Assembly: GCF_004208525.1 (NCBI RefSeq)
Contig: NZ_SGIT01000003.1
Coordinates: 1-64,000, forward strand
Length of the DNA: 64,000 bases
Source: Sphingobacterium corticibacterium
Lineage (GTDB): Bacteria; Bacteroidota; Bacteroidia; Sphingobacteriales; Sphingobacteriaceae
Reading direction: 5' to 3'
Part shown: positions 17,764 to 26,431 of the stretch, piece after piece
Numbering within the stretch: position 1 is the stretch's first letter
Layout of the letters: the number at the start of each line of letters is the position of its first letter
Made by a program: the position numbers and the translations under genes
The notes under the pieces: model-generated
The model's database searches: none
Told to the model about the DNA's origin: nothing
What the model saw: the letters and a program-made list of their open reading frames with translations, nothing else

Positions 17764-19284
17764 TTATGCAAAATGCGGCAACGCCTTCTCTATACGCTTT
17801 ATAACCTCATCTTTACCTAATCTCTCCGCAATTTGGAATACATCTGGCCCAAATTTTCTACCCACTAACATAATCCGAAAAGGCATCATCAGCTCACCGA
17901 TTTTCATACCTGAATCAGCAACCTTATTTTTGAAAAAAGGTTCTAGAGAAATAGCGGTCCATTCCTGCATCGTCTCAAATTCTGCTGCTATATTTTGAAA
18001 AAAGGCTGTTTTATTTTCATTCCACTTGGGTTTTACTGCATCCACATCATAGATGTCAGGTATAGTAAAGAAAAAAGAAGCCTGTTCCCAAAAATCTTCG
18101 ACAAAGGTCATGCGTTCCTTCACCAAAGCTAATACTTTCAATACATAATCTGACGGACGTGAAGTGACCTCGTGTTGATTTAACACCCCCTCTATCTGCG
18201 GTAAGATCTCGGTATTATCTGTTTTCTTTATCCATTCGTGGTTAAACCACTTGGCTTTCTCGAAATCGAATTTTGCACCGGCCTTACTAACTCTATCGAC
18301 TGAGAACTTCGAAATGAGTTCTTCGATACTAAAAATCTCTTGCTCGGTTCCGTCATTCCAACCCAAAACAGCCAACATGTTAATGAAAGCCTCCGGTAGG
18401 AACCCCATTTCGCGAAATCCTTTGGTAACGTCTCCCGATTTCGGGTCGGTCCAGCTCATGGCATATACCGGAAATCCCAATCGGTCGCCATCGCGTTTGC
18501 TAAGCTTACCATTTCCATCTGGCTTCAAGATAAGGGGCAAATGTGCCCAGTAGGGCATTTTATCCTTCCATCCCAGATATTCCCATAGCAATATATGCAC
18601 GGGTGCTGAGGGAAGCCATTCTTCACCGCGGAAAACATGCGAAATTTCCATTGCTTTGTCGTCAACCACAACAGCCAGATGATATGTTGGCATCCCGTCT
18701 GCTTTCAGCAAAACTTTATCATCTATCAAGCTCGTTTCAAACGCGACACGTCCTCGAATCATGTCTTCAAAAGAAACAGTGTCTTCTAAAGGCATTTTAA
18801 TACGAATCGTGTGGGGATGCCCATCAGTTAAAAGTTTTGTCGTTTCTTCTTTGGTTAAGCTTAACGAATTACGCAATTGCAAACGGTTTTCATGTGAATA
18901 CCGAAAGTTCGGTTCTTCCTTACGGCGTGCATCTAGTTCTTCTGCTGTATCAAATGCATAATAGGCGAATCCGTCATTCACCAATTGTTCCGCATACTGT
19001 CGATAGGACGCTTTCCGCTCACTTTGCCGATAAGGACCATATTCACCTGGTTTATTTGGTGTTTCATCGGGTGTAAGCCCACACCATTCCAAACATTCAT
19101 TGATATATTCTTCTGCTCCTGGTACAAATCGAGTTTGATCAGTATCTTCAATTCTCAAAACAAATTCCCCCCCATGATGGCGAGCATACAGATAATTAAA
19201 CAATGCCGTGCGTACACCGCCGAGGTGTAAACCGCCTGTAGGGCTTGGCGCAAAGCGCACTCTTACTTTTCGTTGCGAACTCAT
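17764..19284 (-). CDS. gltX: Glutamyl-tRNA synthetase
   Basis: Class I aminoacyl-tRNA synthetase that charges tRNA-Glu. The start is set at ATG 19284 (MSSQRKVRVRFAPSPTGGLH), because the six residues further upstream are not conserved-like; this gives 506 residues. The HIGH motif appears as HLGG in PSPTGGLHLGGVRTALFN, and KMSKS as KLSKRDG (about residue 265). The C-terminal anticodon-binding domain is complete. Divergent from the histidine kinase gene, with about 60 bp between starts. Confidence 0.96.
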   Translation of the reverse strand: MSSQRKVRVRFAPSPTGGLHLGGVRTALFNYLYARHHGGEFVLRIEDTDQTRFVPGAEEYINECLEWCGLTPDETPNKPGEYGPYRQSERKASYRQYAEQLVNDGFAYYAFDTAEELDARRKEEPNFRYSHENRLQLRNSLSLTKEETTKLLTDGHPHTIRIKMPLEDTVSFEDMIRGRVAFETSLIDDKVLLKADGMPTYHLAVVVDDKAMEISHVFRGEEWLPSAPVHILLWEYLGWKDKMPYWAHLPLILKPDGNGKLSKRDGDRLGFPVYAMSWTDPKSGDVTKGFREMGFLPEAFINMLAVLGWNDGTEQEIFSIEELISKFSVDRVSKAGAKFDFEKAKWFNHEWIKKTDNTEILPQIEGVLNQHEVTSRPSDYVLKVLALVKERMTFVEDFWEQASFFFTIPDIYDVDAVKPKWNENKTAFFQNIAAEFETMQEWTAISLEPFFKNKVADSGMKIGELMMPFRIMLVGRKFGPDVFQIAERLGKDEVIKRIEKALPHFA

Positions 19285-19344
19285 AGATGCAAAATTACAC
19301 ATTTTAGGAATGGCAAAAAATCCCTATTTTGCACACTATTAGAT

Positions 19345-20583
19345 ATGAATCAGGACAAGCTATATCAATATAATAATAAACAGCGTTGGAAATTCTTTCT
19401 TTTCGTGTTTGCCGCTCTCATTGCGGCTGCATCCCTGTTTTACACAAACTATTTAGTAAAGAGCCTTTCTAGATCCGAACGTACCAAAGCTGAAGTTTGG
19501 GCGATGAGTACCCGTAGTATTATGACCATGCCCGATGTGGATGATCAATTCATTAGCTATGTGTATGCGGTACGAGACAGTCTATCCATCCCCGCGATAA
19601 TCACCGATAGCGACGGCAACATCATCTTTTGGCGGGACCTTGATCCTAACAAAACCAATATCCAAGAACAAGTCGATTCTACCAACAACGATTTAGAATA
19701 CGACCCCGGTTATTTCGAAAAACAATTGGCACGCATGAAACGGAATCACGCACCTATTGCGCTCCCATTGGACACCGGGGAAACATGGTCTGTTTATTAC
19801 TTAGATTCCCTTGCATTACGTCAATTACGTATTTTCCCTTACCTCCAACTCTCCCTAATTGCTATTTTTCTGATCATCGCCTATACGGTTTTTAATTCTA
19901 TCAAAAAATCTGAACAAAACTTAGTATGGGTAGGTATGGCGAAAGAAGCTGCACATCAACTTGGCACCCCCATATCTTCATTAATGGGATGGTTAGAGCT
20001 TGTGCGTATTAAATTCAATGCTGAGGATGATAGTGCCCTAAATGAAATGGAAAGAGATGTAAAACGTCTGGAGATTGTTGCAGATCGCTTCTCGAAAATA
20101 GGTTCTATCCCTTCCTTAACCAGCCATGTTGTTCATCAAGTTATCCGTGATTTCGTCCAATATTTTAAAGTGCGAACCAGCGAGAAAATCATGTTTGAAA
20201 TTACGGGGGATCAGACTGTTGAAGCGAAATTGAACATTCCATTATTCGATTGGATTATCGAAAACTTACTAAAAAATGCAGTGAATGCCATTGAATCCGA
20301 AGGAAAAATAACGATTAACATCATCGACAACATTGCAAAAGAGGAAATTTTTATAGACATTAGCGATACCGGAAAAGGCATTCCGAAATCAAACTTCGAT
20401 GCAATTTTCCAACCTGGTTTTACAACACGTAAACGTGGTTGGGGATTAGGGCTCAGCTTAACAAAACGTATGGTTGATTATCATCAAGGTCAAATATTTG
20501 TTAAGGAATCTGAACTAGAAAAAGGAACAACATTTAGGATTATACTTAAAAGTAATTTACGCTATGAACCCACTCAAGTCTGA
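19345..20583 (+). CDS. Membrane sensor histidine kinase
   Basis: 412 residues from ATG 19345, chosen because it directly precedes a typical N-terminus and membrane span; an earlier in-frame ATG overlaps the divergent gltX. Two membrane helices (about 18-38 and 162-182) enclose a roughly 120-residue extracytoplasmic sensor region. The phosphorylation motif is EAAHQLGTPISSLMGW, and the ATPase domain has ENLLKNAVNAIES, DTGKGIP and GWGLGLSLTKRMV. No response regulator is adjacent, so its partner is elsewhere. First gene of a tightly packed three-gene unit; its end overlaps the DinB gene by 20 bp. Confidence 0.9.
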   Translation: MNQDKLYQYNNKQRWKFFLFVFAALIAAASLFYTNYLVKSLSRSERTKAEVWAMSTRSIMTMPDVDDQFISYVYAVRDSLSIPAIITDSDGNIIFWRDLDPNKTNIQEQVDSTNNDLEYDPGYFEKQLARMKRNHAPIALPLDTGETWSVYYLDSLALRQLRIFPYLQLSLIAIFLIIAYTVFNSIKKSEQNLVWVGMAKEAAHQLGTPISSLMGWLELVRIKFNAEDDSALNEMERDVKRLEIVADRFSKIGSIPSLTSHVVHQVIRDFVQYFKVRTSEKIMFEITGDQTVEAKLNIPLFDWIIENLLKNAVNAIESEGKITINIIDNIAKEEIFIDISDTGKGIPKSNFDAIFQPGFTTRKRGWGLGLSLTKRMVDYHQGQIFVKESELEKGTTFRIILKSNLRYEPTQV

Positions 20584-21097
20584 TGAATATCCTGCAATAT
20601 ACAGTGATTACATAGAAAATGTAGTTGGACCTGTTATGGAAGAATTACACCAGCAGGTGGAAACTTTCCCTGAATTTATCCGAAATATCCCGGAAGATTT
20701 GGGCAATTATACCTATGCAGAAGGGAAATGGACAGTCAAAGAGGTACTATGCCACATCTTGGACACCGAACGGGTTATGGCCTATCGTGCCTTACGATTT
20801 GCTCGCAACGACATGACAGAACTAGCTCCTTTTGAACAAGACGAATTCGTACAACATGGACGTCACAACGAACGCTCTTTGGACAGCATAGAAGAAGAGT
20901 TCATCCATCTCCGAAAGGCGAATCTCGTGTTATTCAACACCTTCAACGAAATAGAACTAGAGCGAAAAGGTATGGCTTCAGGTAGACTCATCACCGTTAA
21001 AGCTTTCCTTTATGTGATTGCAGGTCACCTGGCACATCATCGCATTATTTTAAAAGAACGCTACCTTAACAATGAGAATGTCGAAAATTTGGTTTAA
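20564..21097 (+). CDS. DinB-family four-helix protein
   Basis: 177 residues. Three spaced histidines characteristic of the DinB/YfiT metal site are present: CHILDTERVMAYR (about 64), and GHLAHHRIILKERY (about 153-157). The family includes thiol-dependent S-transferases and hydrolases, but most members are uncharacterised. The gene overlaps both the kinase before it (20 bp) and the thioesterase after it (26 bp), which implies translational coupling. Confidence 0.85.
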   Translation: MNPLKSDEYPAIYSDYIENVVGPVMEELHQQVETFPEFIRNIPEDLGNYTYAEGKWTVKEVLCHILDTERVMAYRALRFARNDMTELAPFEQDEFVQHGRHNERSLDSIEEEFIHLRKANLVLFNTFNEIELERKGMASGRLITVKAFLYVIAGHLAHHRIILKERYLNNENVENLV

Positions 21098-21509
21098 AGA
21101 TTATACGCTGGAGGAGATTAACAGTATTTTCCAAAAATTTATGACAGGTTATCTCCACATCCAGGCAACGGAGGTACGAAACGATATGCTGATTGCCTCG
21201 ATGCCCATATCTGACAAAGTCAAGCAACCGTTCGGGATTTTACACGGCGGAGCGTCTGTAGTATTGGCAGAATCTGTTGGGAGTATCGCGTCCAATCTCA
21301 TTATTGATCCGCAGCGCTTAGTAGGTGTGGGAATGGAAGTAAACGCTAATCATTTGAAATCCGTTGCAGCGGGCACACTATATGCGTATTGTTCTCCTCT
21401 TCATATTGGAAAAAAAAGCCACGTCTGGGATATCAAAATAAAAAATGAAAAAGACGTTCTTATTTGTATTTCTCGACTGACGGTTGCGATTATAGATAAA
21501 CCTTCTTAA
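21072..21509 (+). CDS. Hotdog-fold thioesterase, PaaI type
   Basis: 145 residues. GILHGGASVVLAESVGSIAS (about 56-75) is the signature helix of PaaI/YbgC-like acyl-CoA thioesterases, with Glu in the ESVGS segment as the likely catalytic acid. The rest (NANHLKSV, AGTLYAYCSPLHIGKKSHVWDIKI) fits the fold. Substrate probably an aromatic or medium-chain acyl-CoA. The start could also be the ATG six bases later. Last gene of the kinase/DinB unit. Confidence 0.88.
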   Translation: MRMSKIWFKDYTLEEINSIFQKFMTGYLHIQATEVRNDMLIASMPISDKVKQPFGILHGGASVVLAESVGSIASNLIIDPQRLVGVGMEVNANHLKSVAAGTLYAYCSPLHIGKKSHVWDIKIKNEKDVLICISRLTVAIIDKPS

Positions 21510-21583
21510 AAAAAATAAAAAATTTTAAAACTATATCATCATCTAAATTGTACTATATACAAATACCATTCGATATGGTTTTA

Positions 21584-21642
21584 TGATACGGTTTAGGTTT
21601 TAGAGAGATTTCACCCCCAAATGAAATCTCTCTATTTTTTTT
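21584..21642 (+). ncRNA. Candidate small RNA, copy D (diverged)
   Basis: TGATACGGTTTAGGTTTT is followed by a perfect 12-bp stem (AGAGAGATTTCA 21602-21613 with TGAAATCTCTCT 21622-21633), a loop of CACCCCCAA type and eight T. The TTTAGGTTT box, stem, C-rich loop and T-run repeat the plan of copies A-C, but the ATAATTGGTT part is missing. It could simply be the terminator of the thioesterase operon, which ends 75 bp earlier. Confidence 0.4.
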
Positions 21643-21775
21643 GCCTAAAATTTTGTGAAGTTTTTTTACAAAATGCAATCGTTTGTGTATATTTTTCTGT
21701 TTCTTAATATCGATATATTTTATTAGTCTTGTAATTCGATTTTGATAATCACATATTAAATCTAATATTCCACAA

Positions 21776-23059
21776 ATGGATTCTAAAAGCTCAACACAAC
21801 AAACTGGTCAATCTTCGTTGGGACCAATGATTATTATTGCTTCATTATTTTTTATTTTCGGCTTTGCTACCTGGCTAAACTCTTTACTGATACCTTATCT
21901 TCGAATAGCCTGTGAACTTACCGAAGTGCAATCTTATTTTGTAACTTTTGCTTTTTATATCGCCTATTTAGTCATGGCACCAGTGTCTACATGGGTTTTA
22001 AATAAATACGGGTTTAAGAAAGGAATGGCGATTTCTTTGGGCGTAATGGCTATTGGTGCATTACTATTTATTCCAGCGGCATATACCAGAACATATCTGA
22101 TCTTTTTGATAGGTTTATTTACGATGGGTGGAGGTTTAGCTATTTTGCAAACCGCTTCCAATCCGTATATTACTATTATCGGTCCGGTTGAGACGGCAGC
22201 AAGACGGATTAGTATCATGGGTATCTGTAACAAGGTCGCAGGTGCTATCGCTCCAGTTCTATTAGGATTATTCTTAAACCTTGGCGAAGCCGATAAGATT
22301 GCTAAACAGGTAGAGTCGATGCCAGCAGATCAATATTCAGCGGCGTTAGATCAAGTCGCGTTACAAGTTGTTAATCCCTACATTGGTATTGTGGTAGTAT
22401 TGGTGCTTTTAGCTATTTGGATTTCCCGCGCGAATCTCCCGGAAGTCAAAGGAGACGAAGAAGAGACAGCTGATCACCATATCATATCAGAAGATAAAAA
22501 GAGTATCTGGGATTTTCCACACGTTATATTGGGCTTCATTGCGTTGTTCATGTATGTGGGAGTGGAAGTCCTTGCCGGTGATACTATTATTGCCTACGGT
22601 GTATCACAAGGTGTAAGTCTAGATAAAGCAACCGTCTTCACCGGATATACGATGGGCGCAATGGTATTAGGTTATATTATTGGAATCGTTGCTATTCCAA
22701 AATATTTCACACAAGAAACCGCGATGAAAGCGTGTGCTATCCTAGGTATCCTCTTTACCTTAGGGATTGTTTTTACTGACGGCATGCTCTCCCTCACTTT
22801 TGTTGCCTTATTAGGTTTAGCTAATTCATTGGTATGGCCTGCCATCTGGCCGTTGGCATTAAAAGGAGTCGGAAGATTTACGAATGCAGCTTCGGGTTTG
22901 TTGGTTATGGGTATCGCGGGTGGAGCTGTTATACCACTAATTTACGGGCAAATAGCTCACATGGTAGGCTCCCATGCTGCGTACTGGATAGCCCTACCCT
23001 GTTATTTGTTTATTCTTTATTACGGTATTGCTGGCCATAAAGTGGGAAAAAAATCATAA
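21776..23059 (+). CDS. FucP-family sugar/H+ symporter (glucose/galactose type)
   Basis: 427 residues with about 12 membrane helices. IIASLFFIFGFATWLNSLLIP in helix 1, FVTFAFYIAYLVMAPV in helix 2 and GGLAILQTASNPYITIIGP are the typical FHS-family segments shared by GluP and FucP. These proteins import glucose, galactose or fucose across the inner membrane with protons. Its position just before an unrelated DUF2911 gene and away from the sugar loci gives no substrate. It could take up monosaccharides released by the locus to the right, which is only a guess. Confidence 0.9.
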   Translation: MDSKSSTQQTGQSSLGPMIIIASLFFIFGFATWLNSLLIPYLRIACELTEVQSYFVTFAFYIAYLVMAPVSTWVLNKYGFKKGMAISLGVMAIGALLFIPAAYTRTYLIFLIGLFTMGGGLAILQTASNPYITIIGPVETAARRISIMGICNKVAGAIAPVLLGLFLNLGEADKIAKQVESMPADQYSAALDQVALQVVNPYIGIVVVLVLLAIWISRANLPEVKGDEEETADHHIISEDKKSIWDFPHVILGFIALFMYVGVEVLAGDTIIAYGVSQGVSLDKATVFTGYTMGAMVLGYIIGIVAIPKYFTQETAMKACAILGILFTLGIVFTDGMLSLTFVALLGLANSLVWPAIWPLALKGVGRFTNAASGLLVMGIAGGAVIPLIYGQIAHMVGSHAAYWIALPCYLFILYYGIAGHKVGKKS

Positions 23060-23097
23060 GAAACCTTATTTTAGCGTAATAAAAACAAACAACATAT

Positions 23098-23940
23098 ATG
23101 AAGAAGACATTCTTATCTTTAGTATTTGCCGGAGTTCTCTTGTTAGCCTCACAAGAGTCACAAGCACAGGCGAAGTTTCCACCTGCCAGCAGCACAACAA
23201 AAATCGAGCAGGGCATCGGTATAAAAAAGGTTTCCCTTGTATACCAACGTCCAAACATAAACGGCCGTACGATCTTTGGAGGGCTAGTGCCGTTTGATCA
23301 AGTCTGGCGGACAGGGGCGAACAGCATACCTGCGATAACCTTTGAAGAAGACGTGATCTTAGCAGGCCATAAAGTTCCTGCTGGTACATATGGTCTCTTT
23401 ACCATCCCAACCAAAGGTGATTGGACCGTCATCCTCAGTAAGAATGTAGAACAATGGGGAGCTTACCAGTACAATCAAAGTGAAGATTTCCTACGTTTTC
23501 AAGCGAAGTCAAAACAACTTTCAGACAAAGTAGAAACCTTTACCATCGCCTTTGAAAATGTAAAACAGACTGGCGCTGATTTAACCTTAGCTTGGGAAAA
23601 CACAAAAGTTTCCTTCCCTATTGTTGTGAACCAATCGCAAGAAATAATGGCCAGCATAGAGGAAGCCATGAAAAGCGAGAAGAAACCTTACTTCCAGGCG
23701 GCACAGTACTATTATAACAACGATTTGGACATTAATAAAGCTGTTGAATGGGCAAATGAGGCCGATAAAGGAAACACAAAAGCGCCGCATATTAAATATT
23801 GGAGAGCCAGAATCCAATTAAAAGCTGGCGATAAAGCTGGAGCGATCCAAACAGCAACAGAAGGCATTGCGATGGCGAAAGCTGCCAATAATGAGGAATA
23901 TATAAAATTGAATACGCAAGTGCTCGAGGAAGCAAAATAA
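23098..23940 (+). CDS. DUF2911 secreted protein with TPR-like tail
   Basis: 280 residues with a signal peptide (about 1-23, cleaved near SQAQA). The DUF2911 core (about 25-180) is recognised by PPASSTTKIEQ, VYQRPNINGRTIFGGLVPFDQVWRTGAN, VPAGTYGLFTIPTKGDWTVILSKN. The tail (about 190-280) has helical-repeat features (YYNNDLDINKAVEWANEAD...HIKYWRARIQLKAGDKAGAIQTATEGI). Function unknown in the family. Starts 38 bp after the sugar transporter and may be co-transcribed. Confidence 0.88.
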   Translation: MKKTFLSLVFAGVLLLASQESQAQAKFPPASSTTKIEQGIGIKKVSLVYQRPNINGRTIFGGLVPFDQVWRTGANSIPAITFEEDVILAGHKVPAGTYGLFTIPTKGDWTVILSKNVEQWGAYQYNQSEDFLRFQAKSKQLSDKVETFTIAFENVKQTGADLTLAWENTKVSFPIVVNQSQEIMASIEEAMKSEKKPYFQAAQYYYNNDLDINKAVEWANEADKGNTKAPHIKYWRARIQLKAGDKAGAIQTATEGIAMAKAANNEEYIKLNTQVLEEAK

Positions 23941-23951
23941 AAAATGTAAAG

Positions 23952-23990
23952 GCGTAAGCTCCAGTAAATTGATCTGAGCTTACGCTTCCA
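23952..23990. terminator. Bidirectional terminator between DUF2911 gene and the GH2 gene
   Basis: GCGTAAGCTC (23952-23961) pairs perfectly with GAGCTTACGC (23976-23985) and is followed by TTCCATTTTA. It separates the rightward DUF2911 gene from the leftward xyloglucan-type operon whose last gene ends at 23993. Confidence 0.75.
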
Positions 23991-23992
23991 TT

Positions 23993-26431
23993 TTACTCCA
24001 CAACTAATTTTCGAGTTCCGCTCTTCAGTCCATCGGAGTGAGCCGAGACAGTTACCTCTCCATTAGCTATATACCCTTTAACTACAATGAGTAACTTTCC
24101 ATTGTATGCTTTTCGTGTCAAGGATTGAAAAGATGTTAAATCTGTCGGATTACCGTTATCCGTAGCTACGACAGTTCCTCCACCTTGTATTTCCACATTG
24201 ATCCACTCATTGAAATCAGGCAGCTCATTTCCGTCCGCATCCACCGCTACAACTTCAAGAAAGGCCAACTCTTCGAGTGCTGTGTTTAAGGTATCTCGTT
24301 TACTTTTTATGACAAGACTTACGGCTTCTCCCGTTGTCTGACGAGTCGTACGTCTCACTTCTAGCCCATCTTGATAAGCAACAGCTGTAAGGCTTCCGGC
24401 CTCATAGGGTACCGCCCAACTGACGTGGAGCTTATCTTTTTCTTTTGCTTTCCGGCCTTTCGACACATCGTTTACAAACAGCTCCACTTCATCCGCTTGG
24501 TTATAATAAACAACCACATCTATCGTATCGCCATCTTGCCAGTTCCAGTGAGGCAATATGTGCAGTACCGGGGTTTCGCTCCATGCACTCTGATAAAGAT
24601 AATAAACGTCTTTCGGAAACCCGGCCAGATCAACTATACCAAAATAAGAGCTTCGTGCCGGCCAAGTATAGGGTGTAGGTTCTCCCAGATAGTCAAACCC
24701 TGTCCACACATACATACCCGAAACGTGCGGGTAAGTCTCGAGCAACCGTAAACTCTCCTCATGTGAGGATCCCCATGGCGTATGCACATGATCGTATGCG
24801 GAGATGCTTTTATCTACGTTTCCCCCATCAAACGGAATGTCCCAATGTAACGGCCACATTCGTACAGAATCCACCGGCACGGCATCGTACTGTCCGCGAC
24901 TAGCCAATGCGGAAGTTCCTTCCGTGACGATAAATTTACCGGTCGGATGGTCTTCAGGAAAGCTCGCCCATTTTTGATGGTTATAATTATAGCCAACAAT
25001 ATCAACAGCCGGACTCATTAACACGGGATTGTCTTTGGACATTTCATTATTCGCGATGGTGGTGGGTCGAGTGCCATCCAAGCTATCCACAATAGCCGCC
25101 AATCGCGCAGGTATCGCTGCACCCAATTCCGGATCATGCCATTGCTCTTGCGCTTCGTTGCCCAGACACCAAATAAACAACGATGGATGATTCCGATCAC
25201 GCTTAATATGATCCGCAAAGTCACGCTTATACCATTCGTCCCAATACAGGTGATAATCAAACGTATTTTTAGGGTGTTTCCATACATCAAACGTTTCGTT
25301 CATTACGATAAATCCCATTTCGTCACATAGATCAAGAAATTCAGAGGCCACTGGATTATGCGAAGTCCGGATACCATTTACGCCCATATCCTTCATCATT
25401 TGCAATTGTCTCCTCGCAGCAGATCGATTGAACGCCATCCCCAATGCGCCAAGATCGCTGTGCAGGCAAACGCCTCTGATCTTCAACGGCTGCCCGTTTA
25501 AAAAGAATCCCTGTGCAGCATCAAAATGAAAAGATCGTATGCCAAATACAGTAGTATACCGGTCTAATTCCTGCTTTCCCTCCCATATGATAGTCACTGC
25601 GCGATAAAGATGAGGGGTATCCGGAGACCAGAGCAGCGGGTGCGTTATCGTTAAGTTTTGCTCCACGAATTGGTTTCCCTCCCCGTCAATACGTAACTTT
25701 CCTATCTGCCCTTGTGAGACTATCTTACCTTGGGGATCGTACACTTGTGTTTCTACCGTGATCCCATTTTGTCGGTGCGCGGAATGATTAACAATCTCCA
25801 ATTGTGTCTTAATCTGCGCCTGCCGCTCGTTAATGACAGGCGTTATGATAAAGGTACCGTTATAAGCGATCGCTACATCAGATGTGAAGAACAGCTTGAC
25901 ATCTCGATAGATCCCCGAGCCTGCATAAAATCTCGAATTAGGCTGTTTGCTGTTATTTACCTTGACGGTAATGATATTCGGATCTCCTTTCTTATTTATA
26001 TGGTCCGTCAAGTCATAAACGATGGGTACATAACCATTCGGTCTATGTCCTAGATAAGTATTATTGATCCAAACTTCACTATTTTCGTATATCGCCCCAA
26101 ACTCGATATAAACACGTTTCGAACTTTCTTCTTCGGAAAGCGTAAACGATTTCTTATACCAGCCCACACCCCCTGATAAATATCCTGTGCCGCTACTTCC
26201 AGCACTTAAACTATCGAAAGGTAACTCAATACTCCAGTCATGCGGCAAGTCCAATTGGCGCCAGTCCTGATAATCAACACGACTGTCCCGGTAATCAGAG
26301 ACGGAATCCAGGCGAAAAAACCACGCCGTGTTAAAATCAATGGACGCTCTACTTTGCCCGAATACCTGACTGCCTACAGCTAACCAAGCTATCGTGACCG
26401 CAAAAACGAAGATATTCCTTTTCAACTTCAT
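23993..26431 (-). CDS. GH2 glycoside hydrolase, probable beta-galactosidase
   Basis: 812 residues with a signal peptide (cleavage near VFGQ). Domains: N-terminal jelly roll (about 28-205), Ig-like (210-305), TIM barrel (310-610), then DUF4982-type and a terminal Ig-like domain. The acid/base Glu is in FIWCLGNEAQE and the likely nucleophile in FIVTEGTSALAS. Last gene of the leftward locus; its start overlaps the end of the GH5 gene by 4 bp (ATGA). In known xyloglucan loci the GH2 removes beta-galactose from L side chains; that role is inferred from the neighbours. Confidence 0.9.
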   Translation of the reverse strand: MKLKRNIFVFAVTIAWLAVGSQVFGQSRASIDFNTAWFFRLDSVSDYRDSRVDYQDWRQLDLPHDWSIELPFDSLSAGSSGTGYLSGGVGWYKKSFTLSEEESSKRVYIEFGAIYENSEVWINNTYLGHRPNGYVPIVYDLTDHINKKGDPNIITVKVNNSKQPNSRFYAGSGIYRDVKLFFTSDVAIAYNGTFIITPVINERQAQIKTQLEIVNHSAHRQNGITVETQVYDPQGKIVSQGQIGKLRIDGEGNQFVEQNLTITHPLLWSPDTPHLYRAVTIIWEGKQELDRYTTVFGIRSFHFDAAQGFFLNGQPLKIRGVCLHSDLGALGMAFNRSAARRQLQMMKDMGVNGIRTSHNPVASEFLDLCDEMGFIVMNETFDVWKHPKNTFDYHLYWDEWYKRDFADHIKRDRNHPSLFIWCLGNEAQEQWHDPELGAAIPARLAAIVDSLDGTRPTTIANNEMSKDNPVLMSPAVDIVGYNYNHQKWASFPEDHPTGKFIVTEGTSALASRGQYDAVPVDSVRMWPLHWDIPFDGGNVDKSISAYDHVHTPWGSSHEESLRLLETYPHVSGMYVWTGFDYLGEPTPYTWPARSSYFGIVDLAGFPKDVYYLYQSAWSETPVLHILPHWNWQDGDTIDVVVYYNQADEVELFVNDVSKGRKAKEKDKLHVSWAVPYEAGSLTAVAYQDGLEVRRTTRQTTGEAVSLVIKSKRDTLNTALEELAFLEVVAVDADGNELPDFNEWINVEIQGGGTVVATDNGNPTDLTSFQSLTRKAYNGKLLIVVKGYIANGEVTVSAHSDGLKSGTRKLVVE

